A stretch of 47,726 bases of DNA, taken from the NCBI RefSeq assembly GCF_000737695.1, contig NZ_JPRM01000038.1, positions 1-47,726 on the forward strand. The letters run 5' to 3'. Source of the stretch: Flavobacterium hydatis (GTDB taxonomy: Bacteria > Bacteroidota > Bacteroidia > Flavobacteriales > Flavobacteriaceae). Positions 16,111 to 24,994 of this stretch are shown one piece after another. The stretch's first letter is position 1. Each line of letters begins with the position of its first letter. The position numbers and the translations under genes are program-made. The notes under the pieces were generated by a model. It was not told the DNA's origin. It was given only the letters and a program-made list of their open reading frames with translations, and made no database searches.

Positions 16111-16173
16111 CAAAGTTATAGTCTAGCTATTTTACAAAATATGATTCTTGTCATATTAAGCAAAATAGCTAGA
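16111..16173 (-). promoter_or_regulatory. Promoter and nested palindromic operator of the copper-type operon
   Basis: The -7 element TAACTTTG is at 16118-16111 (minus). Just upstream lie perfect 12-bp arms TCTAGCTATTTT (16122-16133) and its complement (16162-16173), enclosing a second perfect 6-bp pair ATATGA/TCATAT (16139-16144, 16151-16156). The outer palindrome covers the -33 region, where TTG is spaced only 16 bp from the -7. This is the layout expected for a repressor or activator site. Confidence 0.6.
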
Positions 16174-16210
16174 AATAAATTTAATTTTTAAAACGAAAAA
16201 AGGAATTAGT

Positions 16211-16867
16211 CTAAAAGAATAAAGCTAAGTCAGTTACATCTGCATAAAAGAATACGATAAGACTCTGGATTCTAGGCTTAATTTTATAAAGATAAATATG
16301 CCAGAAGATTTCGCTGGATTGTTTTACGAGTTCTTTTTGTAATAATGTATATTGGCTAGGCACTACATCTATAACAGTATCTGAATCTTTAAAAAGCGAA
16401 ATTATCAAATAATCGGTATCAGTATTTGTAACAAATCTTGAGACGATACTTTCTTGATTTTCTAGATAATAAAGAACCTCATTAAAAATGACAATATCAT
16501 AGTGTTCGTTGGTATTAAATTTATTAAGATCGGCGGTTATAAAAGAAGAATTGATGAAATTTTGTTTTTTAGCCTTACAAATTGCAGTAGAGGATAAATC
16601 AACACCTGTTATAGTAGAGTATTCAGATTCTTTTAAATAAAAATTTAAGGCTCCATATCCGCAGCCTAAGTCTAGTATTTTTGGTTTATCAATAGGAGAG
16701 GCTTTGATGAATTCGATAATTTTTTCATATCTGGTTTTCTCCTCTTTCATAAAATCCCACTTGCCTAAAGCGTATTTGTAGTTCCAGCTACATTTTTTTC
16801 TGAATTTTTCTACTTTGATAAAAAATTGACTAATATTCGATTTTGTATTGTTTGTTTTTAGTGTCAT
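16211..16867 (-). CDS. Class I SAM-dependent methyltransferase (NodS-like)
   Basis: The 218-residue soluble enzyme has SAM-binding motif I KILDLGCGYGALNFYL at about residues 63-78, motif II (ITGVDLSSTAICKAK) and motif IV/post-I YDIVIFNEVLYYLEN at about 123-137. The N-terminal LGKWDFMKEEKTRYEKI helix precedes the fold. These are typical of small-molecule methyltransferases of the NodS/UbiG-like group; the acceptor cannot be read from sequence. It lies upstream of the copper-type operon in the same orientation, but the operator/promoter at 16111-16173 separates them, so it is probably an independent unit. Confidence 0.82.
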   Translation of the reverse strand: MTLKTNNTKSNISQFFIKVEKFRKKCSWNYKYALGKWDFMKEEKTRYEKIIEFIKASPIDKPKILDLGCGYGALNFYLKESEYSTITGVDLSSTAICKAKKQNFINSSFITADLNKFNTNEHYDIVIFNEVLYYLENQESIVSRFVTNTDTDYLIISLFKDSDTVIDVVPSQYTLLQKELVKQSSEIFWHIYLYKIKPRIQSLIVFFYADVTDLALFF

Positions 16868-17268
16868 CGATAACAGGTTAATATTGGCTAAAACAGTTTT
16901 TGGTTCTTTGGATAGGCTTACATTCAGTTGATTGGCATTTTTTATTGCTTGCTAATGTATTAATTATTTTGATTCTAAATAATAACTTGAATTAAAATTA
17001 TTGTGAAAATTATTTTTACTGAATTCTATTACAAAATGAATTTAAGGCTGATTTCTTTTCTGAGGTTGTGTGAAATTATATAATTTCTGATTGAATAAGA
17101 TATTTCTAAAAAAAGGAGATTAATGTCGTTAATTTAAGAAATTGTTATAAGACTCTTCACTTATAACAATTTAATAACCAGTAGAAAACGATTTCGTTGG
17201 CTTTTACTTGTTAAAGCCTAGTGAAAATTCTTTTTTTGTTTCAATACTTTGTTTACTTTTGACCCCGA
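16868..17268. promoter_or_regulatory. Divergent intergenic region with a 13-bp inverted repeat and a probable leaderless promoter
   Basis: This 401-bp AT-rich gap holds a perfect inverted repeat AAATTGTTATAAG-N8-CTTATAACAATTT (17139-17151 and 17160-17172). TACTTTTG at 17254-17261 fits a -7 element and would start transcription at or within a few bases of the ATG at 17269; no TTG is well spaced upstream. No gene or recognised RNA is seen in the rest of the gap. Confidence 0.45.
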
Positions 17269-17652
17269 ATGAAAAAAATAATTGTGTTATTCGTGTATTT
17301 AAGTTTGCTCCTGCTAGGCGGAGGGCAATATCTTAATGCGGGTACACATCAAAATTCTTCTTCTCATACTTTAGAGAAAAAACACCGAGTAAAATTTACT
17401 AATCAAGATTCTGGCAGTTCATTAATTGAAGATGCCGACTTTGATATCGACGAGGAACACCTTGGAGGCGATATTAAAGATGGAATTTCTGATAGACTTT
17501 TTGCTGGAAATTATAGCTTATTAGATAATTGGTATTTGACACTCTCTTGTCAATCTATTTTAGACCATCATCAAAATAGTTTTAAAATCTTCACGCCATT
17601 TTGTGGCCAATCAAATCCTATTTATATTACTCAACGAGTATTAAGAATCTGA
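17269..17652 (+). CDS. Small exported protein of unknown function, upstream of RND pump 2
   Basis: The 127-residue protein has a cleavable-looking signal (MKKIIVLFVYLSLLLLGGGQYLNA). The mature part is His/Ser-rich at first (HQNSSSH), then acidic (EDADFDIDEEHL), and ends FKIFTPFCGQSNPIY...LRI with two Cys. It resembles a Flavobacteriaceae-type small conserved protein I have no function for. It is 179 bp upstream of the adaptor gene of the second RND operon on the same strand, with a weak inverted repeat (AACAAGATA / TATCTTGTT, 17655-17663 and 17695-17703) between. It may be the first gene of that operon or an accessory periplasmic protein; context only. Confidence 0.65.
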   Translation: MKKIIVLFVYLSLLLLGGGQYLNAGTHQNSSSHTLEKKHRVKFTNQDSGSSLIEDADFDIDEEHLGGDIKDGISDRLFAGNYSLLDNWYLTLSCQSILDHHQNSFKIFTPFCGQSNPIYITQRVLRI

Positions 17653-17831
17653 TAAACAAGATACATCGGTTACCTAAAGTGTGATTTTGATGCATATCTT
17701 GTTGTTGTATAGTAAAGATACTTCTTCTTGTATGACTGTTCATGCATAACTATGGCTACTGATGTTTTTTTAACATCCAAAAGGAATCCTTGTATTCCAA
17801 GCATTCAATCGCTTAATTTCCATTTTATACC

Positions 17832-18914
17832 ATGAAAAGAATTATCTTGTTCACAGGCTTAATTGCCCTTGTGTGCCTAACTAGTTGTACAGCTAAAAAA
17901 GAAGAAAAAGAAGAAGCTGAGAAATTTACAGTAACAAATCCTGTAAAAATTGATACTTCATTTACTAAAGAGTATGTTTCGCAGATTAAATCTGTGCGTA
18001 ACATCGAACTCCGTGCCCAGGAAAAAGGGTTTTTACAAAACATTTATGTCGATGAAGGACAGTTTGTAAAAGCTGGACAATTGTTGTTTAGAATTCAGCC
18101 AAAAATGTATGAAGCTGAGTTACTTAAAGCACAGTCTGAACAAAAATCGGCTGAAATCGAATTGCAGAATACTAAAATGTTGGCAGACAAAAATATCGTT
18201 TCTAAAAACGAACAAGCTGTAGCTTTATCTAAACTTCAGGCTGCAAAAGCAGAAGTTGCACTGGCAAAACTTCATTTATCATTTACCGAAATCAGAGCTC
18301 CGTTTGACGGAACTATCGATCGTATTCCGTTAAAATTAGGAAGTCTAATCGATGAAGGTGCTTTATTAACAAGCCTTTCAGACAACAGCCAGATGTTTGC
18401 TTACTTTAATGTATCTGAGCCAGAATATCTTCAATATCAAACTAATGTAAAAGATCGTGCAGAAACTAAAGTGAATTTGGTTTTGGCAAATGGCGAACTT
18501 TTTAAAGACAAAGGAAATGTAGAAGTTATCGAAAGTGAATTTAATAATGAAACAGGAAATATCGCTTTTAGAGCAAGATTCCCTAACTCAGGTAAATTAC
18601 TTAGAAACGGAGAAACAGGACAGGTTCAAATGCTTGTTCCACTTAAAAATGCTATTGTGATTCCACAAAAAGCGACTTACGAAATTCAGGATAAAAAATA
18701 TGTTTTTATTGTAGATAAAAACAATGCAGTTAGCTCTAAAGAAATCACAATTACAGGGGAAATTCCTGATTTGTACGTGATAAAAACAGGACTTACTGAA
18801 AATGATAAAATCTTGCTTGAAGGTGTTCAGAAGGTAAAAGATAAAGATAAGATTAAATATAGCTATATCGCTCCTCAACAGGTGATTAATAATTTACGAT
18901 TAAAAGCAGAATAG
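17832..18914 (+). CDS. RND efflux periplasmic adaptor lipoprotein (AcrA family), pump 2
   Basis: The 360-residue membrane-fusion lipoprotein has a lipobox ending VCLTSC (Cys19). First lipoyl half: ELRAQEKGFLQNIYVDEGQFVKAGQLLFRIQP. Then a helical hairpin rich in Ala/Glu/Lys (about residues 88-140) and the second half with FTEIRAPFDGTIDRIPLKLGSLI at about 150-172. Beta-barrel and membrane-proximal domains complete the usual length. The permease gene follows after 117 bp; that gap contains a degenerate CAGT-type repeat. It should dock the permease at 19032 to the channel at 22192. The substrate is unknown. Confidence 0.92.
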   Translation: MKRIILFTGLIALVCLTSCTAKKEEKEEAEKFTVTNPVKIDTSFTKEYVSQIKSVRNIELRAQEKGFLQNIYVDEGQFVKAGQLLFRIQPKMYEAELLKAQSEQKSAEIELQNTKMLADKNIVSKNEQAVALSKLQAAKAEVALAKLHLSFTEIRAPFDGTIDRIPLKLGSLIDEGALLTSLSDNSQMFAYFNVSEPEYLQYQTNVKDRAETKVNLVLANGELFKDKGNVEVIESEFNNETGNIAFRARFPNSGKLLRNGETGQVQMLVPLKNAIVIPQKATYEIQDKKYVFIVDKNNAVSSKEITITGEIPDLYVIKTGLTENDKILLEGVQKVKDKDKIKYSYIAPQQVINNLRLKAE

Positions 18915-18920
18915 GACTTA

Positions 18921-18985
18921 GTATTCAGTGGCAGTATTCAGTAACAGTTTGCAATATCGCAGTTACAGTTTACAGCTTGCATTTC
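18921..18985. repeat. CAGT-type repeat between adaptor and permease genes
   Basis: CAGTGGCAGTATTCAGTAAC and a run of related CAGTTTGC/CAGTTACAG words fill the gap between two operon genes. They resemble the arms of the repeat at 719-942. Confidence 0.45.
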
Positions 18986-19031
18986 ACATTGTGAAATTCC
19001 AATTTGGTTTAATCATTAAAAAAATAAATAA

Positions 19032-22000
19032 ATGTTTAATAAATTTATACAAAGACCTGTACTGTCGATAGTAATATCGCTTATAATTGTCTTTTTAGGG
19101 ATATTGTCTGTATTGAACTTACCGATTACCCAATTCCCTACAATTTCACCACCAATGGTGAATGTTACTGCAGATTATCCTGGATCTAACGGAGAATTGA
19201 TGATCAAAGCGGTTGTTATTCCTCTAGAAAGAGCCTTAAATGGAGTTCCCGGAATGAAATATATGGCTTCTGATGCAGGAAATGATGGTGAAGCAACAAT
19301 AAAAGTAGTTTTTAACTTAGGGACAGATCCTAATCAGGCAGCGATTAACGTTCAGAATCGTGTTGCTTCGGTTACTAATAAATTACCTCCTTTGGTAATT
19401 AGAGAAGGGATTAAAATTACTCGTGAAGTTCCTAGTATGTTAATGTACGTGAATCTTTATAGTACGGATAAAAATACCGACATGAAGTTTTTGTACAACT
19501 ATGCAGATATCAACGTACTTTCTGAGTTAAAAAGGGTAAACGGTATTGGTTCTGGAGATATCTTAGGAACACGTGAATATGCTATGCGTATTTGGTTGAA
19601 ACCAGATCGTATGTTAGCTTATAAAATTTCTGCAGATGAGATAATGGAAGCATTATCAAGTCAGAGTTTGGAGGCTTCTCCTGGTAAAACGGGTGAAAGT
19701 TCTGGTAAACGTTCTCAGGCATTTGAGTATGTATTAAAATATTCAGGACGTTTTACAACAAAAGAGCAATATGAGAATATTGTAGTAAAATCTAATGCAA
19801 ACGGAGAACTTTTACGTTTAAAAGATGTTGCCAAAATAGAATTTGGTAGTTCGATGTATGATATCTATTCAAACCTAAATGGTAGGCCATCTGCGGCTAT
19901 TGTATTAAAACAATCTTTTGGAAGTAATGCTAATCAGGTTATTGAAGAAGTAAAGGCTAAGTTGGAAAAAATCAAACAAAGATTTCCAAAAGGAATGGAT
20001 TATGAAATTTCATACGACGTTTCTAAATTCTTAGACGCTTCTATCGAAAAAGTAATTCATACACTGGTTGAAGCTTTTATTCTGGTAGGTTTAGTAGTAT
20101 TCCTTTTCTTAGGAGATTGGCGTTCTACGGTTATTCCGGCAATTGCGGTACCAGTTTCCTTAATCGGAACTTTTATTTTCATGACATTCTTTGATATTTC
20201 ATTGAACTTAATCACATTATTTGCTTTGGTTTTGGCAATTGGAGTCGTCGTCGATGATGCGATTGTGGTTATCGAAGCCGTCCATGCCAAGATGGAAGAG
20301 GAGCATCTTTCGGCATATAAAGCGACTAAAAAAGCGATGCACGAAATTGCAGGAGCAATTATTGCAATTACATTCTTAATGGCTGCGGTATTTATTCCGG
20401 TTGCATTTATGTCTGGTCCTGTAGGAGTATTTTACAGACAGTTTTCTGTTACTATGGCAACCGCTATTATACTTTCTGGTATTGTGGCCTTGACTTTAAC
20501 TCCTGCACTTTGTGCTATGATGTTAAAAAATAATCATGGTCAACCTAAAAAGAAAACACCTGTAAATATTTTTATAGATGGTTTTAATAACAAGTTTAAT
20601 CTTGCTCAAGGCAAATATCAAAATCTATTAGCTAAAATTATTGATAGAAGAGTAGTAACAATTGTTGCACTTCTTGGTTTTTGCGCAGGAACATGGTTAA
20701 TAAGCAGTTCGGTTCCGTCAGGATTTATTCCTAATGAAGATCAGGGAATGTTTTATGCTGTTATTCAGACACCTCCGGGGTCATCATTAGAAAGAACAAA
20801 TAATATTGCAGAGCAACTGCAAAAAATTGCTGAAAAAATAGATGGAGTAAAATCAGTTTCTTCATTAGCAGGTTATGAAATTTTATCTGAAGGTACAGGT
20901 TCAAACTCAGGAACTTGTTTGGTTAACCTTAAAGACTGGAGTGATAGAAAGCATTCCGTTCTTGAGATTATGGCAGAATTAGAAGAAAAATCTAAAGATA
21001 TTGCAGGCGCTAATATCGAATTTTTCCAACCGCCAGCGGTACCAGGATATGGAGCTGCAGGAGGATTTGAGCTTCGTTTGTTAGACAAGACAGGTTCTAA
21101 TGATTACAAAAAAATGGAGCAGGTAAATAACGACTTTGTTAAGGAATTAAATACGCATCCGGAATTATCTAATGTATTCAGTTTTTATAGTTCAAGTTTC
21201 CCTCAATATATGATGAAAGTCGACAATGACTTGGCACAACAAAAAGGGGTTTCTATTGAGAATGCTATGAATACTTTGTCAACTCTTGTAGGAAGTAATT
21301 ACGAAATTAGTTTTATTAAATTCGGAATCAATTATAAAGTAATTGTTCAGGCTTCTCCAGAATATCGTGCTCAGCCGGATGATATTTTAAAACTATATGT
21401 AAAAAACAATCGTGATGAAATGGTGCCTTTCTCTGCTTTTATGAGATTAGAAAAAGTATACGGACTTTCGGAAATTACGAGACATAATATGTATACTTCT
21501 ACTCAAATTAGTGGTTCTGCTGCTGCGGGTTATAGCTCTGGTACAGCCATTAAAGTAATTCAGGAAGTTGCGGCAAAAAAATTGCCTAGAGGTTATGACA
21601 TTGACTGGGCAGGTATCTCTGCCGATGAAGTTGCACAAGGTAATCAGGCAGTTTGGGTATTCATGATTTGTTTAGGATTCGTTTACTTAGTTTTGGCTGC
21701 TCAATACGAAAGCTTCATTCTTCCGTTATCAGTAATTCTTTCGTTACCAGCAGGTATTTTTGGAGCTTTCCTTTTATTAAAATTAACGGGATTAGAAAAC
21801 AACATTTATGCTCAGGTTGCCATGGTAATGCTTATTGGTTTATTGGGTAAAAATGCCGTATTGATCGTAGAGTTTGCTATACAAAGGCATGCCGCTGGTA
21901 AATCAGTACTTGAAGCCGCAATGGAGGGAGCGAAAGCGAGGTTCCGTCCTATCTTGATGACTTCATTTGCCTTTATCGCAGGTTTATTGCCACTTGCATT

Positions 22001-22199
22001 TGCTACTGGTCCAGGTAAAATTGGTAACAGAACCATTGGTACCGCTGCCGCCGGAGGTATGCTTATAGGAACTATTTGTGGAGTATTTGTAATTCCGGGC
22101 TTATATTTCATTTTTGCCAGAATTGCCGAAAAATACAAACTAGTAAAACATGAAGAAGAAAACCCATTAACAGAAGAAATTGATAACAATCATGTATAA
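19032..22199 (+). CDS. RND multidrug efflux permease, HAE1/AcrB family, pump 2
   Basis: The 1055-residue inner-membrane proton antiporter is full length. TM1 is at about 10-30, TM4 carries Asp408-Asp409 in VVVDDAIVV, and TM10 carries Lys940 in GLLGKNAVLIVEF, so the proton relay is complete. Periplasmic porter loops lie at about 40-340 and 560-880. The sequence differs considerably from the permease at 3629, so the two are separate lineages rather than a recent duplication. The outer-membrane channel gene starts inside its last codons (8-bp overlap), indicating translational coupling. Family substrates are usually hydrophobic drugs and detergents. Confidence 0.95.
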   Translation: MFNKFIQRPVLSIVISLIIVFLGILSVLNLPITQFPTISPPMVNVTADYPGSNGELMIKAVVIPLERALNGVPGMKYMASDAGNDGEATIKVVFNLGTDPNQAAINVQNRVASVTNKLPPLVIREGIKITREVPSMLMYVNLYSTDKNTDMKFLYNYADINVLSELKRVNGIGSGDILGTREYAMRIWLKPDRMLAYKISADEIMEALSSQSLEASPGKTGESSGKRSQAFEYVLKYSGRFTTKEQYENIVVKSNANGELLRLKDVAKIEFGSSMYDIYSNLNGRPSAAIVLKQSFGSNANQVIEEVKAKLEKIKQRFPKGMDYEISYDVSKFLDASIEKVIHTLVEAFILVGLVVFLFLGDWRSTVIPAIAVPVSLIGTFIFMTFFDISLNLITLFALVLAIGVVVDDAIVVIEAVHAKMEEEHLSAYKATKKAMHEIAGAIIAITFLMAAVFIPVAFMSGPVGVFYRQFSVTMATAIILSGIVALTLTPALCAMMLKNNHGQPKKKTPVNIFIDGFNNKFNLAQGKYQNLLAKIIDRRVVTIVALLGFCAGTWLISSSVPSGFIPNEDQGMFYAVIQTPPGSSLERTNNIAEQLQKIAEKIDGVKSVSSLAGYEILSEGTGSNSGTCLVNLKDWSDRKHSVLEIMAELEEKSKDIAGANIEFFQPPAVPGYGAAGGFELRLLDKTGSNDYKKMEQVNNDFVKELNTHPELSNVFSFYSSSFPQYMMKVDNDLAQQKGVSIENAMNTLSTLVGSNYEISFIKFGINYKVIVQASPEYRAQPDDILKLYVKNNRDEMVPFSAFMRLEKVYGLSEITRHNMYTSTQISGSAAAGYSSGTAIKVIQEVAAKKLPRGYDIDWAGISADEVAQGNQAVWVFMICLGFVYLVLAAQYESFILPLSVILSLPAGIFGAFLLLKLTGLENNIYAQVAMVMLIGLLGKNAVLIVEFAIQRHAAGKSVLEAAMEGAKARFRPILMTSFAFIAGLLPLAFATGPGKIGNRTIGTAAAGGMLIGTICGVFVIPGLYFIFARIAEKYKLVKHEEENPLTEEIDNNHV

Positions 22200-23625
22200 A
22201 TTAAAATTATACCAATATACTATTGCTTTGGGGATTTGTCTTGCTGTAACAAGTTGCAAGACGCCACAAACAGTAGCAGAAACGCCATCGACTCCAGTTC
22301 CGGAATCTTTTGGTAGCACTAAAGACACGACAAATATGTCGGCTATTAAGTGGAATAATTACTTTAAGGATAAGAATCTTGTAGACTTAATAGATGTTGC
22401 TCTAAAAAACAATCAGGAGTTAAATATCACTTTGCAAGAAATTGAAATTGCTAAAAATGATATCCGTGTTAAAAAAGGATTATTGTTACCAACTGTTGGT
22501 GTGCGTGCAGGTGCAGGAGTAGAGAAGGTAGGAAGATATACTAGCCAAGGTGCTGGTGATGCTTCTACCGAAATAACTCCTGGTAGAGAAACGCCAGATC
22601 CACTAGGTGATTTTACCATTTCTGCTTACGCGAATTGGGAAGTTGATATCTGGAAAAAGTTGCGCAATTCTAAAAAAGCAGCTGTGAGCAGATATTTAGC
22701 TACTGTAGAAGGTAAAAACTTTGTAATCACTAATTTAATTGCAGAGGTTGCCGATTCTTATTACGAATTATTGGCTCTGGATAGTCAACTAGAAATCGTA
22801 AAACAGACTATAAAATTGCAAACAAATGCTTTAGAAATTGTAAAAGTTCAGAAGCAAGCTGCAAGAGCAACAGAATTGGGTGTTCAGAAATTTCAGGCTG
22901 AAGTTTTGACTTCAAAAAGTATGGAGTTTGAAATCCTTCAGAAAATAAAAGAAGCTGAGAATAAAATCAACTTTTTGTTGGCGCGTTATCCTCAGGAAGT
23001 TAAAAGAGGTAATAGTAACTTCTTGACTTTGTTACCTTCATCGGTTAGTTCAGGAATTCCGTCTCAATTGTTAGCAAATCGTCCAGATGTTAAACAAGCT
23101 GAGTTAGAATTAGTGGCTGCAAAACTAGATGTAAAAGTAGCTCGTGCTGAGTTTTATCCGTCATTAGATATTTCAGCTGCAATAGGTGTACAGGCATTTA
23201 AGCCTTCTTATTTGTTTACTATGCCAGAGTCGTTACTTTACTCTTTAGCTGGAGATTTAGCTGCGCCATTAATTAATCGTAATGCGATTAAAGCGGAGTT
23301 TGCAAGTGCAAATGCAAGACAACTTCAGGCGTTGTATAATTACGATCGTACGGTTTTAAATGCGTATTTAGAAGTTTCTAATCAGCTTTCTAAAATTGAT
23401 AATTTGCAAAAAGGATATGATTTAAAATCGCAACAAGTAGACGCGTTAAACAAATCTATTGATGTTTCTAATGATTTATTTAAATCTGCAAGAATCGATT
23501 ATTTTGAAGTTTTAATGACGCAACGTGACGCTCTAGAAGCTAAACTTGAATTAGTAGATACTAAAAAAGAACAACTTAATGCCGCAGTCTATATTTATAA
23601 AGACTTAGGTGGTGGTTGGAAATAA
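22192..23625 (+). CDS. RND efflux outer-membrane channel lipoprotein (TolC/NodT family), pump 2
   Basis: The 477-residue outer-membrane factor starts at 22192 (MYKLKLYQY), chosen because it gives a lipobox ending LAVTSC; an ATG 12 bp upstream is possible but weaker. Two OEP repeats are visible: LNITLQEIEIAKNDIRVKKG, then YANWEVDIWKKLRNSKKAA (the NodT-type W-E-x-D-x-W motif), then LLANRPDVKQAELELVAAK in the second half, ending YIYKDLGGGWK. The gene overlaps the permease stop by 8 bp. A Gly/Ala-rich loop near residues 100-130 is longer than in the first channel. It completes the second tripartite pump. Confidence 0.93.
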   Translation: MYKLKLYQYTIALGICLAVTSCKTPQTVAETPSTPVPESFGSTKDTTNMSAIKWNNYFKDKNLVDLIDVALKNNQELNITLQEIEIAKNDIRVKKGLLLPTVGVRAGAGVEKVGRYTSQGAGDASTEITPGRETPDPLGDFTISAYANWEVDIWKKLRNSKKAAVSRYLATVEGKNFVITNLIAEVADSYYELLALDSQLEIVKQTIKLQTNALEIVKVQKQAARATELGVQKFQAEVLTSKSMEFEILQKIKEAENKINFLLARYPQEVKRGNSNFLTLLPSSVSSGIPSQLLANRPDVKQAELELVAAKLDVKVARAEFYPSLDISAAIGVQAFKPSYLFTMPESLLYSLAGDLAAPLINRNAIKAEFASANARQLQALYNYDRTVLNAYLEVSNQLSKIDNLQKGYDLKSQQVDALNKSIDVSNDLFKSARIDYFEVLMTQRDALEAKLELVDTKKEQLNAAVYIYKDLGGGWK

Positions 23626-23649
23626 AAATCTATCTATTTTAGATTACAG

Positions 23650-23685
23650 AACCTCTTGAAAGTAAAATTTCAAGAGGTTTTTTTA
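23650..23685 (+). terminator. Terminator of RND operon 2
   Basis: AACCTCTTGAAA and its complement ATTTCAAGAGGTT form a stem with a 5-nt loop, followed by seven Ts. Confidence 0.88.
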
Positions 23686-23690
23686 TGCAA

Positions 23691-23776
23691 ATGAATAGCC
23701 CACGGTTTCAACCGTGCGGTACAGATTGAGAGAATGTATTGCGTTCCAACGGTTGAAACCGTTGGCAATGTTTGTA
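23691..23776. repeat. Cruciform repeat, divergent copy C
   Basis: Two hairpins, CCCACGGTTTCAACCGTGCGG and CCAACGGTTGAAACCGTTGG, are joined by a 27-nt linker containing TTGCGTTCC. The layout and loops match copies A and B at 7049 and 7250, but outer ends have decayed (ATAGCC versus GGCAATG). Confidence 0.6.
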
Positions 23777-23806
23777 GGATGTTATCTGTCTTGGCAATCG
23801 AATACA

Positions 23807-23892
23807 ACCTTTGTCAAAGTTTTAAACTTTGACAAAGGTCAATATTTAGGTGGTTGGTTGGAAATAGTTTTTTTTTAACTTTGACAAAGGTC
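23807..23892 (+). promoter_or_regulatory. Palindrome, repeated arm and promoter of the S66 peptidase gene
   Basis: A perfect 16-bp-arm palindrome (23807-23839, one-base centre) has arms containing CTTTGACAAAGG. The arm AACTTTGACAAAGGTC (23825-23840) recurs at 23877-23892, where it overlaps the -7 element TAACTTTG (23876-23883). TTG at 23854-23856 is 19 bp upstream, so the promoter is canonical and leads to a leader of about 28 nt. Confidence 0.6.
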
Positions 23893-23916
23893 TAAAATTG
23901 TTTACCAAAAGTTTTT

Positions 23917-24957
23917 ATGAAAGATTTAATTAAGCCTAGAGCATTAAAGCAAGGCGATAAAGTTGCAACTATTTCACTTTCTTGGGGTGGTGCAGGAGAA
24001 TTACCAGAAAGATATGAATATGGCAAAAAACAGCTTCAGGATATATTTGGTGTTGAAGTTGTAGAGACTAAAAACGCATTGAAACCTGCTGATTGGATAT
24101 ATAATAATCCTAAGGCGAGAGCTGAGGACTTGATGGATGCTTTTTCTGATCCATCGATAAAGGCTATAATCAGTAATATCGGCGGTGAAGATAGCGTGAG
24201 AATTTTGCCTTATTTAGACTTGAATATTATCAGGCAGAATCCAAAAATATTTTTAGGTTTCTCAGATTCTACCATTACTCATTTTGCATGTTTAAAAGCT
24301 GGGCTGACTTCTTTTTATGGTACTTCGGTTTTAGTAGGTTTTGCTGAGAATGGTGGTATGCATGAATATCAGATTGAGGATATTAAGCGAACATTGTTTT
24401 CGGGTGCTGCTGTAGGCGAAATTGTTCCTAATAAAAATGGTTGGACATCAGAGCATTTAGATTGGTTTGATTCGTCATTATCTAATATTACCAGAAAAAC
24501 TACTGCATCTAAAGGATGGAACTTTTTGCAAGGAAAAGGAAAAGTTCAGGGAAAACTAGTTGGTGGTTGTTTGGATGTTTTGGAGTTTTTAAAGGGGACT
24601 GATTTTTGGTTGTATAAAGAGGAATGGGATGATTGTATCTTGTTTTTTGAAACTTCTGAGGAAATGGTTACACCAGAAACATTAAGATATTGGTTAAGAG
24701 GCTATGTTGCTCAAGGTATTTTGCATCGTGTAAAGGGAATTATTTTAGGTCGCCCTTATGATGCTAAATATGCTTTGGAATATAATAATGAGATTCTGAA
24801 AATAATAAAGGAAGAGAACTTGACTAATCTTCCTATTATTACGGAGATGGATTTTGGGCATACTTGTCCAACGTTTACACTTCCTTTTGGTGTTTTGGCA
24901 GAAATTGATTGTGTAAATCAAAAATTTAGTATTCTGGAAAGTGGGGTAACTGAATAA
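23917..24957 (+). CDS. S66 family serine peptidase (LD-carboxypeptidase / MccF-like)
   Basis: The 346-residue cytosolic enzyme carries a Ser-Glu-His triad at Ser116 (FLGFSDST), Glu245 (LFFETSEE) and His315 (MDFGHT), matching the S66 layout; MccF has nearly the same numbering. S66 enzymes either trim L,D-tetrapeptides in peptidoglycan recycling (LdcA) or cleave microcin C-type nucleotide-peptide conjugates (MccF). The longer WFDSSLSN...RKTTASKGW loop before the Glu region resembles the MccF-type branch more than LdcA, but substrate cannot be settled from sequence. It is monocistronic, with its own promoter and no peptidoglycan-recycling neighbours. Confidence 0.88.
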   Translation: MKDLIKPRALKQGDKVATISLSWGGAGELPERYEYGKKQLQDIFGVEVVETKNALKPADWIYNNPKARAEDLMDAFSDPSIKAIISNIGGEDSVRILPYLDLNIIRQNPKIFLGFSDSTITHFACLKAGLTSFYGTSVLVGFAENGGMHEYQIEDIKRTLFSGAAVGEIVPNKNGWTSEHLDWFDSSLSNITRKTTASKGWNFLQGKGKVQGKLVGGCLDVLEFLKGTDFWLYKEEWDDCILFFETSEEMVTPETLRYWLRGYVAQGILHRVKGIILGRPYDAKYALEYNNEILKIIKEENLTNLPIITEMDFGHTCPTFTLPFGVLAEIDCVNQKFSILESGVTE

Positions 24958-24994
24958 CTTATTTGTTTATAGTTGGATTACCTTTTTATGAAAA

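Noticed and set aside
3629..22199. The two RND pumps as a recent duplication
   Set aside because: Permeases, adaptors and channels differ throughout, including gene spacing and loop lengths; they look like separate lineages.
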